Below, piece after piece: positions 1 through 7,803 of a DNA stretch of 32,643 nucleotides. This DNA comes from Allomuricauda sp. TMED12 (GTDB taxonomy: Bacteria > Bacteroidota > Bacteroidia > Flavobacteriales > Flavobacteriaceae). The translations under genes and the position numbers were made by a program. The notes beneath the pieces were generated by a model that was not told where the DNA came from, did no database searches, and saw nothing but the letters and a program-made list of their open reading frames with translations. Every line of letters starts with the position of its first letter. Within the stretch, counting starts at the first letter, position 1. The stretch lies in contig NHBR02000082.1 in the NCBI GenBank assembly GCA_002167435.2, forward strand, positions 1-32,643, written 5' to 3'.

Positions 1-1
1 T

Positions 2-433
2 CTTAAAGTAGACCCCAAAAAACGCATCTTGTTCAATCCTGAGGAATCGGTAGATTTCCAAGGAAATACAGGGCCTTTTATTCAATATACTTACGCTAGG
101 ATTCAATCCATTCTTCGCAAAGCGGACAATGTCAGGTCGAGTGCAGTCGAGACCTCTTTGGACCTGCACGAAAAGGAGAAAGAGTTGTTGAAGCAGATTC
201 AATTGTTTCCGGAAACGGTTCAGTTGGCGGCGGAAAACTATAGTCCAGCCTTGATTGCCAACTATACCTATGATTTGGTGAAGGAGTTCAATTCCTTCTA
301 CCAGCAGGTATCCATTTTGGGTGAAACGGATGAACAGAAGAAAAACTTTAGGGTACAGTTATCGCAAAAAGTCGGCGAGGTGATTCAGTCTGCGTTCCGT
401 TTGTTAGGTATTGATGTTCCTGAGAGGATGTAA
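2..433 (+). CDS. argS: Arginine--tRNA ligase, C-terminal part (5' end cut by window)
   Basis: This is the C-terminal end of arginyl-tRNA synthetase, the cytoplasmic enzyme that charges tRNA-Arg. The reading frame is open from base 2 with no start, so the gene begins outside the window; the apparent TTG start at 29 is internal. The visible residues contain the family stretch NPEES-DFQGNTGPFIQYTYAR, followed by an all-helical domain of the anticodon-binding DALR type ending in a short IDVPERM tail. The catalytic HIGH-like motif lies upstream and cannot be checked. The stop codon overlaps the ATG of the next gene by one base (TAATG), so the two are probably translationally coupled. The identification is by motif recognition and is strong. 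Confidence 0.93.
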   Translation, partial: LKVDPKKRILFNPEESVDFQGNTGPFIQYTYARIQSILRKADNVRSSAVETSLDLHEKEKELLKQIQLFPETVQLAAENYSPALIANYTYDLVKEFNSFYQQVSILGETDEQKKNFRVQLSQKVGEVIQSAFRLLGIDVPERM

Positions 434-1275
434 TGCAACAAGTCTCTGAATCTGATAAGGAAATAGCGGCCATTATTTTAGTTGTTGGCTTATTCATTGT
501 ATTCTCCAAAGCTATCTACGAAAATGCTCTTAATGAGAGATTGACGCTTTACAATCTTTTTCATCCAGTAAAAAAGATAACGGCCAGAGAAAGACTTTTT
601 ATTTTAAATTTCCTAAAACCCTTTTATGACTTAACTCCGCTACAACGGAAAGAATTTTTGGTGCGCTTTGCTTGGTTTAAGTCAAAAAAGCATTTTGTTT
701 TTTATGGTAATATTGAAAACAAAAAGGAGATAAAGGCATATGTTGCCGCATCAGCAGTTTTATTGACTTTGGGTTTAAGGAACTATAGGTTCGAAAAATC
801 CATAAAAAGAGTAATAGTTTACCCAAGTAAATATTATTCTAAAATATCCAAAAACCATCATGTTGGCGAATATAATCCAAGATTGAGAACCTTGGTGTTT
901 TCAGCTGAAAGTTTAAAGGATGGATTTGAAATACCAAATGACAATATTAATTTGGGAATTCATGAGGTAGCTCATGCCTTGATGATTGAAACGTTCAAGA
1001 AAAATAATTTTGAAGCTAAAAGATTTCAGTTTGGTTTGGCTAAAGTGAAGGAGTTGTTCGATGATGAATCATTTAGTTTCCGACTTTCCGAATCGAGTTA
1101 TTTTCGTGATTATGGAAAGACCAATTTCGTGGAATTTTTTGCGGTCGCGACGGAAAATTTTGTCGAAACACCCTCACAGTTCAAGAGGGATTTCCCGAAT
1201 CTATATGAAATTGTGAAGAGGATGCTGAACCTTGACTTAAATGATACTAGTTGGCAAATCAAAAACTCACCCTAA
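433..1275 (+). CDS. Membrane-anchored zinc peptidase, M90/MtfA-like
   Basis: The protein has 280 residues. One membrane segment (about residues 11-27) is followed by a soluble domain carrying HEVAH (H177, E178, H181), a zincin HExxH motif. A downstream VEFFAVATENFVETP stretch (about 233-247) would supply the third zinc ligand, probably E234. This spacing and the EFFA..E.F..P signature resemble the MtfA/M90 family. MtfA of E. coli is a soluble peptidase linked to the Mlc glucose repressor; here an N-terminal anchor is added and the substrate is unknown. The start overlaps the argS stop by one base. The 3' end overlaps the convergent TonB receptor gene by 17 bases. Family call is likely; the physiological role is open. 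Confidence 0.75.
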   Translation: MQQVSESDKEIAAIILVVGLFIVFSKAIYENALNERLTLYNLFHPVKKITARERLFILNFLKPFYDLTPLQRKEFLVRFAWFKSKKHFVFYGNIENKKEIKAYVAASAVLLTLGLRNYRFEKSIKRVIVYPSKYYSKISKNHHVGEYNPRLRTLVFSAESLKDGFEIPNDNINLGIHEVAHALMIETFKKNNFEAKRFQFGLAKVKELFDDESFSFRLSESSYFRDYGKTNFVEFFAVATENFVETPSQFKRDFPNLYEIVKRMLNLDLNDTSWQIKNSP

Positions 1276-3826
1276 AACTTACATTCGGGGTAATGCCCAA
1301 TGAAAAGTTTTCTATAGTTTCAATTTCATCATCTTCGTTTACCCTATAATATTTATTAAGGGTATTTTTTCTATCCGTGAAATTTAGAATGGATAGACCC
1401 GCATTGGCTCGTATGGTCCTGCTGATTTGGAAATTGTAAATAGCAGAAGCATCGGCCCGGAAATATTCAGGTAATCTACTGCTGTTCGGGGGCTGGTAAT
1501 TGATTCTTGGTGGATAATAGCCTTGGTCCAACCCTTCGTCGCCCTCAACAGGCTCTGTAAACGGCTTACCGGTCCTGTAGTTCAAACCAATACTCAATTT
1601 CAGGTCCTTGTAGGTGTAGGTGCTGGCAAAGGTAACCGTGTGCCTAATGTCCAGATTGTTGGGGAAAGATTGCGGTACAATCGAATCGAAAGTGTAATCA
1701 TTTTTGTTGTAGGCATAGCTCAGCCAAGTGCTGTAGTTGTCCCCTTTTTTATTGATAAGTAATTCAATCCCTTGAACATCGTAACTCCCTATTTCCCCCG
1801 AAAATTGATACTGGTTTTGGAATCCTTGGGTGCTGGTACTGATACCACCCACATTTTTGTAGAAGCCTTCGATACCCACATAAAAATTGTTTTTCTCATA
1901 ATTGATGCCAAATGAGCCTTGCTTGCTTTTGGTCACTGGAAGCGTATTGTCGTTGGATAGAATCCATCTGCGTTTTTCTATCCCTAAAAAGTTTTGCTCC
2001 AAATCAATAATTTGGTTGGTGGTTTGACTTTTGAATTCTCCCAACACTTCAGCTCTTAAGTAGTTGGCCAATTTGAAATTTAGGTTGATTCTTGGTTCGA
2101 TCAACAATTTTTTGAAGGTGTCCAGGTTCTCAATAAAGTTAAAGCGGGCACCGATTTTTCCAATGAACTTGTTCTCAAAAGAACTATACCCAAATTCTGT
2201 GTATGGGGCATGGATTCGGGCAACCTCTATAACTTTGCTGAAGAAGTCAGGTTGATTGATTTCGGTAAAGTTTTTTATTCCCGTTTCAATATATTGATAC
2301 CCATTGCTCCAACTGAACTCATCGTTTAAAATATAATTAGTGCTCAGTTTCAGGGCGTTTTCTGTCACTTGGTTGTTCTGGAACAGTTGCTGTACTTGGT
2401 TAGCAAAAACATTCTGCGCATCTAGGTTATATCTGGAGTAATATATGTTGAGGTGCGAAGAAAATTTATCTGTCCAATTGCTCTGCAATTGACCACCCAC
2501 AGAAATGTTATCCTGTTTTAACAAGCTAATATTGGTTTCATTGGCGGAGACATTGGTCTCTTCAAATTTTAAATTGTTTTTGATGTGGATGGCACTTAAT
2601 CGGATTTTGTGGTCTTCGTTGAGGTCATACAGGATTTTTCCTGAAAAATCATAAAAGAAAAAATCCTCGTCCCTAATAAATTCATCATCAACAGTACTAT
2701 TGTTTTGAAGTGTAATCTCACTGTCTTGAAACGCCCTGTTGATAAACTGTTTGTAGGTGGGAGTGCTCAAAAAATCGGTTGCCGAACGCCTTGCGGAAAA
2801 TTGAACTCCCAGTTTGTTGGTAATTGGGATTTCTCCAAAAACATCACCACTTATCAAATTAAAGCCAGCCCCTCCTTTCCAAATATCCGTAATGGTATTG
2901 CCTGTTTCCATTTGGATGACGCTGCTGACCCCATCACCAAAATTTGCAGGGGTTCCGTTTTTGTAGATGGTTACTTTATCCGTTTGGTAAGGGTTAAAAG
3001 CGGATATCAATCCAAAAAAGTGACCGGATTGATACATTTTGATACCATTCCATAGGATTAGGTTCTGGTCGTTGGTGCCCCCTCGCACATTAATGTCGGA
3101 TACGGTTTCATCGATACTTTTAATGCCTGGTAAAGCTTGCACCGTTTGCAGTATGTCCGGCTCTATCAATCCCGGAAGAATCCCAAATTCGGCGGTGTTC
3201 AGAGTAATGCTTGCATCTTTTTCCTTTATGATTCCGGAAGTAAGGTATTTGTAAACGAACACTTCATCCAATTGCTCATAATATTGTGCCAATAGAATTT
3301 TAGTGCAACCTCCTTGCTGTAAAAGTGTTTCAACTTTTACATATTTGGTTACATAACCTAAGTATCTAATTTGAAGGGATGCATTACGGGGAATGTTTTG
3401 TAGTGAGAAGGTACCATTATCGTCCGTTATTTTGGCAATGTCGGTTCCCAATACTTCCACGGTGGCGCCCATTACCGTGTTCTCGGCAAAATTGTCCAAA
3501 ACAACCCCACAGATATTTACTCGATTGTCTTTGGAAAGTGTGTAGTATCTGTCGTTGAGTTTCTCAGTTTCAATTTGAAGGGAATCCTCAACGTATTGCA
3601 GAATATCTTCCAATGAGCTTAGGTTTCCTGGTATCGTTATCGTAAGCCCTTCTAAATCTTCATCTATATATGAAAACTTGACATCGAAACGGTCTTCCAA
3701 TGTTTTTAAATATGAAATAAGTGTAGGGGGAGACTGCTGTTTTTCCTGCGCGTTGGTATTGCATAGCACGAAAAACAAAAAACCAAGAATTAGGCCTAAA
3801 TGCTTATTGTGGTGTGTTCCCAGCAT
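1259..3826 (-). CDS. TonB-dependent outer-membrane transducer (FecA-like, with STN domain)
   Basis: The protein has 855 residues. A signal peptide (about 1-26, ending NTNA) is followed by a secretin/TonB N-terminal (STN) signalling domain (about 35-100), a carboxypeptidase-regulatory-like beta domain (about 105-185), a plug (about 210-310, with DINVRGGTNDQNLILWNG) and a long beta-barrel ending in F. The STN domain is the part that contacts a FecR anti-sigma factor in cell-surface signalling, and the fecR and sigma genes lie directly upstream on the same strand. The start overlaps the end of the FecR gene by 23 bases. No SusD partner is present, so this is a stand-alone transporter-sensor; the ligand (siderophore, peptide or glycan) cannot be told from sequence. 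Confidence 0.9.
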   Translation of the reverse strand: MLGTHHNKHLGLILGFLFFVLCNTNAQEKQQSPPTLISYLKTLEDRFDVKFSYIDEDLEGLTITIPGNLSSLEDILQYVEDSLQIETEKLNDRYYTLSKDNRVNICGVVLDNFAENTVMGATVEVLGTDIAKITDDNGTFSLQNIPRNASLQIRYLGYVTKYVKVETLLQQGGCTKILLAQYYEQLDEVFVYKYLTSGIIKEKDASITLNTAEFGILPGLIEPDILQTVQALPGIKSIDETVSDINVRGGTNDQNLILWNGIKMYQSGHFFGLISAFNPYQTDKVTIYKNGTPANFGDGVSSVIQMETGNTITDIWKGGAGFNLISGDVFGEIPITNKLGVQFSARRSATDFLSTPTYKQFINRAFQDSEITLQNNSTVDDEFIRDEDFFFYDFSGKILYDLNEDHKIRLSAIHIKNNLKFEETNVSANETNISLLKQDNISVGGQLQSNWTDKFSSHLNIYYSRYNLDAQNVFANQVQQLFQNNQVTENALKLSTNYILNDEFSWSNGYQYIETGIKNFTEINQPDFFSKVIEVARIHAPYTEFGYSSFENKFIGKIGARFNFIENLDTFKKLLIEPRINLNFKLANYLRAEVLGEFKSQTTNQIIDLEQNFLGIEKRRWILSNDNTLPVTKSKQGSFGINYEKNNFYVGIEGFYKNVGGISTSTQGFQNQYQFSGEIGSYDVQGIELLINKKGDNYSTWLSYAYNKNDYTFDSIVPQSFPNNLDIRHTVTFASTYTYKDLKLSIGLNYRTGKPFTEPVEGDEGLDQGYYPPRINYQPPNSSRLPEYFRADASAIYNFQISRTIRANAGLSILNFTDRKNTLNKYYRVNEDDEIETIENFSLGITPNVSFRVSF

Positions 3827-4718
3827 AAAAAAGTACGTTGTCTCCGTCTATTTTGTAATGTGTTTGGGAGGGGATACTTATACTTTTTAACGCCATATTT
3901 AGGTCTGTGTTGTTAAAAGACCCTGTAAATAAGAGGTTTGTGTCAATATTTTTTGAAGATACCTTTACATTGAATTGTCTTTCAAGTTCGGCAAATACAT
4001 ATTTTAAAGGAATACTTTCAAAACTACTTTCATTGTTCATCCAAGAGGGCAAAGAGCCATCAGGTGTTCCTGTACTGACAATCTTTCCGTTGATTACCAA
4101 GAAAGAAGTTCCCGCAGGTAATTTGGATTCCTTATTGTTATGGGTAACGCTCACCAAGCCTTCATAACAAGTTACCTCAAAAAAGCCTTTTCTGTTTTCC
4201 ACATTAAACTGTGTTCCTAAAACGGCAACTGTTCCGTGATCTGTCGAAACCGTGAATTTTTTTCCTTTGGCCACTTTAAAGAAGGCCTCACCCTTTAAAT
4301 CAACATTTCTTTTATTGTCCCAATTCTTTTTGCTGTAGGATATTTGCGAATCTGCATTCAAAAATATTTCGGAATCATCGGGAAGCATTACTTCGGAATA
4401 TTCGGCAAATTCTGTAGTCACTTTTTCGTTCAAGGTGTTTACGTAAAAGTATGAACCAGCGAGCAGTATGGCAATAACGGCAGCAACCCTAAGGAATTTC
4501 TTGAAAGGATTCAGGGAAATTACCTTTGGTGCATTTTCAATGTGCTCGTCTTTCAAGCGTTGCAAGGCTTTTTCCGAATCAAAATCGGGTGCCCTCAAAC
4601 TGCTTGTAGCTTCCTTGAGCTTTTGGTATGAGGCATACTCTTCGGAATTTTGAAAATCCTGAAGCTCTTCCTCTGAAAGCTCATCGCTCAACCATTTTGC
4701 TAAATAATTTTCTTGCAT
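3804..4718 (-). CDS. FecR-family anti-sigma factor
   Basis: The protein has 304 residues. It has a short acidic cytoplasmic N-terminus with the family-typical YLAKWLSDELSEEE, one membrane helix (about residues 75-93), a periplasmic FecR domain (about 105-205, with a VMLPDDSEIFLNADSQISY-like stretch) and a C-terminal DUF4974-like domain (about 230-300). Such proteins hold or activate the partner ECF sigma factor and receive the signal from the STN domain of a TonB-dependent receptor. It lies between the sigma gene (77-base gap) and the receptor gene (overlapping), the standard Bacteroidota order. The length is normal and nothing appears broken. Confidence 0.93.
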   Translation of the reverse strand: MQENYLAKWLSDELSEEELQDFQNSEEYASYQKLKEATSSLRAPDFDSEKALQRLKDEHIENAPKVISLNPFKKFLRVAAVIAILLAGSYFYVNTLNEKVTTEFAEYSEVMLPDDSEIFLNADSQISYSKKNWDNKRNVDLKGEAFFKVAKGKKFTVSTDHGTVAVLGTQFNVENRKGFFEVTCYEGLVSVTHNNKESKLPAGTSFLVINGKIVSTGTPDGSLPSWMNNESSFESIPLKYVFAELERQFNVKVSSKNIDTNLLFTGSFNNTDLNMALKSISIPSQTHYKIDGDNVLFYAGNTPQ

Positions 4719-4795
4719 GGGTTCTATGCTTTACGTTATAATAACAACTACCTTTAAAAATACCCTACCTTAAAATTTTTTATAAACTGAAATTT

Positions 4796-5296
4796 TTAAA
4801 TTCCATCAATCTGTTCCCGTAAACTCTTAAGGGCCAAATGCATCCTTTTTTCAATAGCTTTAACACTCACACCCTCAATTTCTGCAATTTCTGCGTACTT
4901 TTTTCCGTCGATTCTATTGAGCAAAAAAGTGGTTCTTTGGTTTTCTGGCAAAGCGTTCAGGGCATTGTCCAGTTTTTCCTTGTATTCTTTTTCCTCCATT
5001 AAAAACTCTGGAGACTCATTGGTGCGGTCGTTGCTTAGGCTATCGGCATGCTTCAACCTTACTTTTTCGGCCTTGATTACATTTAAATAAAGGTTGTTGG
5101 CCACTGTGTAAACATAAGACTTTGCTTTTTCGGGACTAACTTTGGCACAGTTCTGCCACAGCTTTACGAAAGCTTCTTGCACGGCATCGTGCGCCTTCTC
5201 CTCATTTCCGAATTTGTAAAAAATAAAATTGAAGACAGTTTTGGAGTGGGTTTTAAAAACTTCACTGAAAATATGGTCTTCACATACATTGCTCAT
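4796..5296 (-). CDS. ECF-type RNA polymerase sigma-70 factor (FecI-like)
   Basis: The protein has 166 residues and the two-domain ECF layout. Region 2 (about 10-75) contains FNFIFYKFGNEEKAHDAVQEAFVKLW. Region 4 (about 110-162) contains LPENQRTTFLLNRIDGKKYAEIAEIEG followed by SVKAIEKRMHLALKSLRE, a helix-turn-helix for the -35-like element. It is the first gene of the sigma/anti-sigma/receptor operon and is divergent from the acidic lipoprotein gene at 5411. A palindromic TAnnTTTG element lies 24 bases before its start. It probably directs transcription of its own operon and perhaps the divergent lipoproteins; the latter is inference. Confidence 0.93.
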   Translation of the reverse strand: MSNVCEDHIFSEVFKTHSKTVFNFIFYKFGNEEKAHDAVQEAFVKLWQNCAKVSPEKAKSYVYTVANNLYLNVIKAEKVRLKHADSLSNDRTNESPEFLMEEKEYKEKLDNALNALPENQRTTFLLNRIDGKKYAEIAEIEGVSVKAIEKRMHLALKSLREQIDGI

Positions 5297-5319
5297 GTGC
5301 CGGAGTTTGTTTATCGACT

Positions 5320-5331
5320 CAAATATATTTG
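5320..5331. promoter_or_regulatory. Symmetric TAnnTTTG element in the divergent sigma/lipoprotein intergenic region
   Basis: CAAATATATTTG is a perfect 12-base palindrome, so TATATTTG, a match to the Bacteroidota -7 consensus TAnnTTTG, can be read on both strands. On the minus strand it would give a leader of under 20 bases for the sigma gene; on the plus strand about 75 bases for the lipoprotein. No well-spaced -33 TTG is seen on either side (the plus-strand TTTG at 5306-5309 is too close), so the promoter role is a candidate only. Confidence 0.35.
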
Positions 5332-5410
5332 AAAATTTTTTAGAAAAAGTAGGGTTTTTTCTTTGAGCGTTGTTTTAAGGTTGAATTATAACCCCAAAAA
5401 TTGGATTATT

Positions 5411-7174
5411 ATGAAAAAGTTGATTAACAACATATTGCGCGTAGCACTTGTTATACTTGTTTTTGGATTATCTTCCTGTCAAGAAGAATTTGAAGTAATC
5501 GGAGATGATTCTCAGAGTGAAACTATTGCTGCTAATTCTTCGACAGCGACTTTAATTGAAAACACTTCTTCCAATGACGGATCTTATGATAATATCGTCG
5601 ATGGAGCCAGTTGTGTTGCTATTCAATTTCCCTATACCGTTAATGTAAATGGTGTTGAAGTGACCATAGATTCCGAAAGTGATTTGGAAGTGGTCGAAGA
5701 AATCTTTGACGAACTTGACGATGACGATGATATCTTGGATATCGTATTTCCGATTACCATTACCCTAGCCGACTTTAGTGAAATATCCATCGAAAACTTG
5801 GATCAGTTAGAGGAGTTGGCAGAAGATTGCCTTGAAGGAGGTGATGATGATGATATTGAATGTATCGATTTTGTTTACCCTATCAATTTGTTCACATTTG
5901 ATGTGCAAAATCAGTTAACTGGTGAATTTCAGGTCAATGGCGACAGGGAGATGCGAAGATTTTTTGACGAACTTGAGGATAATGAGTTGATTAGCATCGA
6001 TTTTCCGATTACTCTTAAAAAGTTTGATGGAACCCAAGTAACTGTGCAGACTAATGCCGAATTGGCTGCTGCCTTGGAAATGGCTAAGAACCAATGTGAC
6101 GAAGATGATGACGATGATTACAATGATGATGATTTCACCGAACTGGAACTCGATGATTTATTGGTGGACTGTCCATTACAGGTAAGACAAGTGATTCGGG
6201 ACGAAGTCGACAATACAGAACAATATATTGAGCGTTTGTTGACCTTTAAAGAAGATGGTACTGTTTACTTCTCCACTTTTACTGCCGATGAGATCGTAGG
6301 AACTTGGAGTACCAGTATGTCCGATAATGGGGTGGTGCTGAGCCTTGAATTTGAAAACTTTACAGATTTCTCTTCGGAATGGTATGTCTATGAATTGGAA
6401 GAGGGAGTTATCAAACTATATAAAGACGGAGGCAATAGAATTGTACTCAAAAGATTTTGTGAAGACAATTCAGTTGATATCGACAGAGAGGTATTCGTTA
6501 ATCTGATCCAAGAATGTGAGTGGGTAATTAAGAAAGTTGAGAACCAAGGTGAGGAGATCAAAAGACTACTTGGTTACAAATTTCAATTCGCAGCTGGCGG
6601 TACAGTTACATTGACCAATGGCATCAACACTCAAGAAGGTACTTGGGAAACTGGTCTCAACAGTCAGTTACAACTTTCCTTAATGATTTCCATAGGGGAT
6701 GAGCCTGGTGTTAGTTTTGAATGGCCAATAAAGGATATGTTGGAGAGCCGATTAAGATTTGAGATAGAGGCAACCGACCACAAGATGGTATTGCTTAGAG
6801 TTTGCGATGACAGTGCTAACGATGGCGATGTGACCGAAATTAGAAGCATTGCCATGGATGGAACATGGAACGTAGCACTCTACAAAGAGGGAGAAATGGA
6901 CATGACCAGCGATTATTTGGGAATGGATTTCAATTTTGCCGAAATGAACCAGATTGAAGTTTCCGTGAATGCAGATCCCATAGCCAATGGACTTTGGAGA
7001 GTCCTAAGGGATTCTGAAGAAGGACTGAAGTTCTATATCAATTTTGATACGAACGATGAGTTAGCTGAATTGACTGAAGACTGGAAGCTGGTTTCTATCA
7101 CCTCTACCCGAATCGAACTTTATGATGAAAGTGGCGATGGAACAGTGGAAACACTTGTGTTTGAAAAACCTTAA
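5411..7174 (+). CDS. Large acidic lipoprotein with duplicated FPI/YPI modules and lipocalin-like repeats
   Basis: I do not recognise a named family. The better start is the ATG at 5411, not 5363: it gives MKK and a lipoprotein signal peptide with the lipobox LSSC (C23), leaving 587 residues. Residues 68-140 and 151-229 form two modules. Each begins and ends with a cysteine and holds two (I/V)xFP(I/Y)T-like strands, and the modules are linked by runs of aspartate (103-107, 145-148, 231-241). The second half has three beta-rich domains of about 100 residues (254-350, 369-466, 483-586); the first two end in a LxRxCxD-type strand. The third matches the next gene's product. It is divergent from the FecI/FecR/TonB operon, suggesting a surface lipoprotein under that system. 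The Asp runs might bind calcium; this is inference. Confidence 0.8.
   Translation: MKKLINNILRVALVILVFGLSSCQEEFEVIGDDSQSETIAANSSTATLIENTSSNDGSYDNIVDGASCVAIQFPYTVNVNGVEVTIDSESDLEVVEEIFDELDDDDDILDIVFPITITLADFSEISIENLDQLEELAEDCLEGGDDDDIECIDFVYPINLFTFDVQNQLTGEFQVNGDREMRRFFDELEDNELISIDFPITLKKFDGTQVTVQTNAELAAALEMAKNQCDEDDDDDYNDDDFTELELDDLLVDCPLQVRQVIRDEVDNTEQYIERLLTFKEDGTVYFSTFTADEIVGTWSTSMSDNGVVLSLEFENFTDFSSEWYVYELEEGVIKLYKDGGNRIVLKRFCEDNSVDIDREVFVNLIQECEWVIKKVENQGEEIKRLLGYKFQFAAGGTVTLTNGINTQEGTWETGLNSQLQLSLMISIGDEPGVSFEWPIKDMLESRLRFEIEATDHKMVLLRVCDDSANDGDVTEIRSIAMDGTWNVALYKEGEMDMTSDYLGMDFNFAEMNQIEVSVNADPIANGLWRVLRDSEEGLKFYINFDTNDELAELTEDWKLVSITSTRIELYDESGDGTVETLVFEKP
5612..5830 (+). repeat. Intragenic protein repeat, module 1 (residues 68-140)
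   Basis: This Cys-bounded module contains two FPY/FPI strand units (IQFPYTVNVNG and DIVFPITITLADF), each followed by an acidic helix (DLEVVEEIFDEL; LDQLEELAEDC). It matches the module at 5861-6097 in order and length. The similarity is seen at protein level and is diverged at the DNA level. Confidence 0.6.
5861..6097 (+). repeat. Intragenic protein repeat, module 2 (residues 151-229)
   Basis: This is the second copy of the Cys-bounded module, with IDFVYPINLFTFD and SIDFPITLKKFDG strands and helices REMRRFFDELED and NAELAAALEMAKNQC. It is followed by an aspartate-rich stretch (residues 231-241). Confidence 0.6.
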
Positions 7175-7219
7175 TCGCGAACTGAACTAACGGGAACACT
7201 ATATTAATTTATATAAACT

Positions 7220-7696
7220 ATGAAAACCTCAATTTTTAAAATAACGGCAATTCTTTTGGCAGTGGTTGCGATGAGTTGTGATAAAAACAACGATGATGAC
7301 ATGCTGAACAATTTATCACCAGCCCAGGTTGCCGAACTTACAAGTATCGCAGCTAGTGGCACTTGGACCATCGCTTACTACTTTGATACCGACAAGGAAG
7401 AAACGGATCATTTTAATGGATACACCTTCGACTTCAATACTGATGGGTCTTTAGTCGCTACTGATGGTGTCGTGGAAATAAATGGAACTTGGTCCATTAC
7501 CGATTCCGATGCTAACGATGACAGTCCGGATGATGACAGCGATGCGGATTTTAATATTGCTTTCTCTTCCCCAGCTGATTTTGCAGACCTAACCGATGAT
7601 TGGGATATAGTGGAATTCACCTCGGTTAGAATCGAGCTCATCGATGTAAGTGGAGGGAATGGAGGAACCGATAAATTGGTTTTCGAAAAGAATTGA
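7220..7696 (+). CDS. Small lipoprotein, paralogous to the last domain of the upstream lipoprotein
   Basis: The protein has 158 residues. Its signal peptide ends in the lipobox VAMSC (C20), followed by an acidic linker KNNDDD. The rest is one beta-rich domain of the lipocalin-like type, starting SGTWTIAYYF and ending LTDDWDIVEFTSVRIELIDVSGG...KLVFEKN. This closely parallels the end of the upstream protein (LTEDWKLVSITSTRIELYDESGDG...LVFEKP), so the two genes share a duplicated domain. The gene lies 45 bases downstream of the larger lipoprotein, probably in one transcript, and ends before a strong terminator. Function is unknown; outer-membrane or surface location is inferred from the lipobox. 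Confidence 0.82.
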   Translation: MKTSIFKITAILLAVVAMSCDKNNDDDMLNNLSPAQVAELTSIAASGTWTIAYYFDTDKEETDHFNGYTFDFNTDGSLVATDGVVEINGTWSITDSDANDDSPDDDSDADFNIAFSSPADFADLTDDWDIVEFTSVRIELIDVSGGNGGTDKLVFEKN

Positions 7697-7726
7697 AAAT
7701 TTTTTCCCCAATCTTTTTTCCAAAAG

Positions 7727-7760
7727 AAGGACGGCTCTCCCCAAAGCCGTCCTTTTTCTT
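7727..7760 (+). terminator. Rho-independent terminator after the lipoprotein pair
   Basis: A perfect 10-base inverted repeat (AAGGACGGCT at 7727-7736, AGCCGTCCTT at 7745-7754) with an 8-base loop is followed by a T-rich tail. It lies 30 bases after the lipoprotein stop and before the ffh promoter region, so it separates the two units. Confidence 0.88.
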
Positions 7761-7772
7761 TTATATTATTCT

Positions 7773-7780
7773 TAAATTTG
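7773..7780 (+). promoter_or_regulatory. Candidate -7 element of the ffh promoter
   Basis: TAAATTTG matches the Bacteroidota -7 consensus TAnnTTTG and would place transcription start about 15-20 bases before the ffh ATG at 7804. A matching -33 TTG is not clear; that position falls in the T-tail of the terminator. Confidence 0.5.
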
Positions 7781-7803
7781 TTGCTCTTTAAAACAAAGAA
7801 CAC

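Noticed and set aside
29..31. TTG as a start codon for a short independent protein at the left edge
   Set aside because: The frame continues upstream to base 2 with arginyl-tRNA synthetase sequence (LKVDPKKRILFNPEES), so it is the tail of argS.
5306..5309. TTTG as the -33 box for the palindromic -7 element
   Set aside because: The spacer to TATATTTG is about 14 bases, shorter than the roughly 19-21 usual in Bacteroidota promoters.
5363..5410. Upstream ATG extending the large lipoprotein by 16 residues
   Set aside because: The extension would spoil the lipoprotein signal peptide; the ATG at 5411 gives MKK, a hydrophobic core and LSSC.
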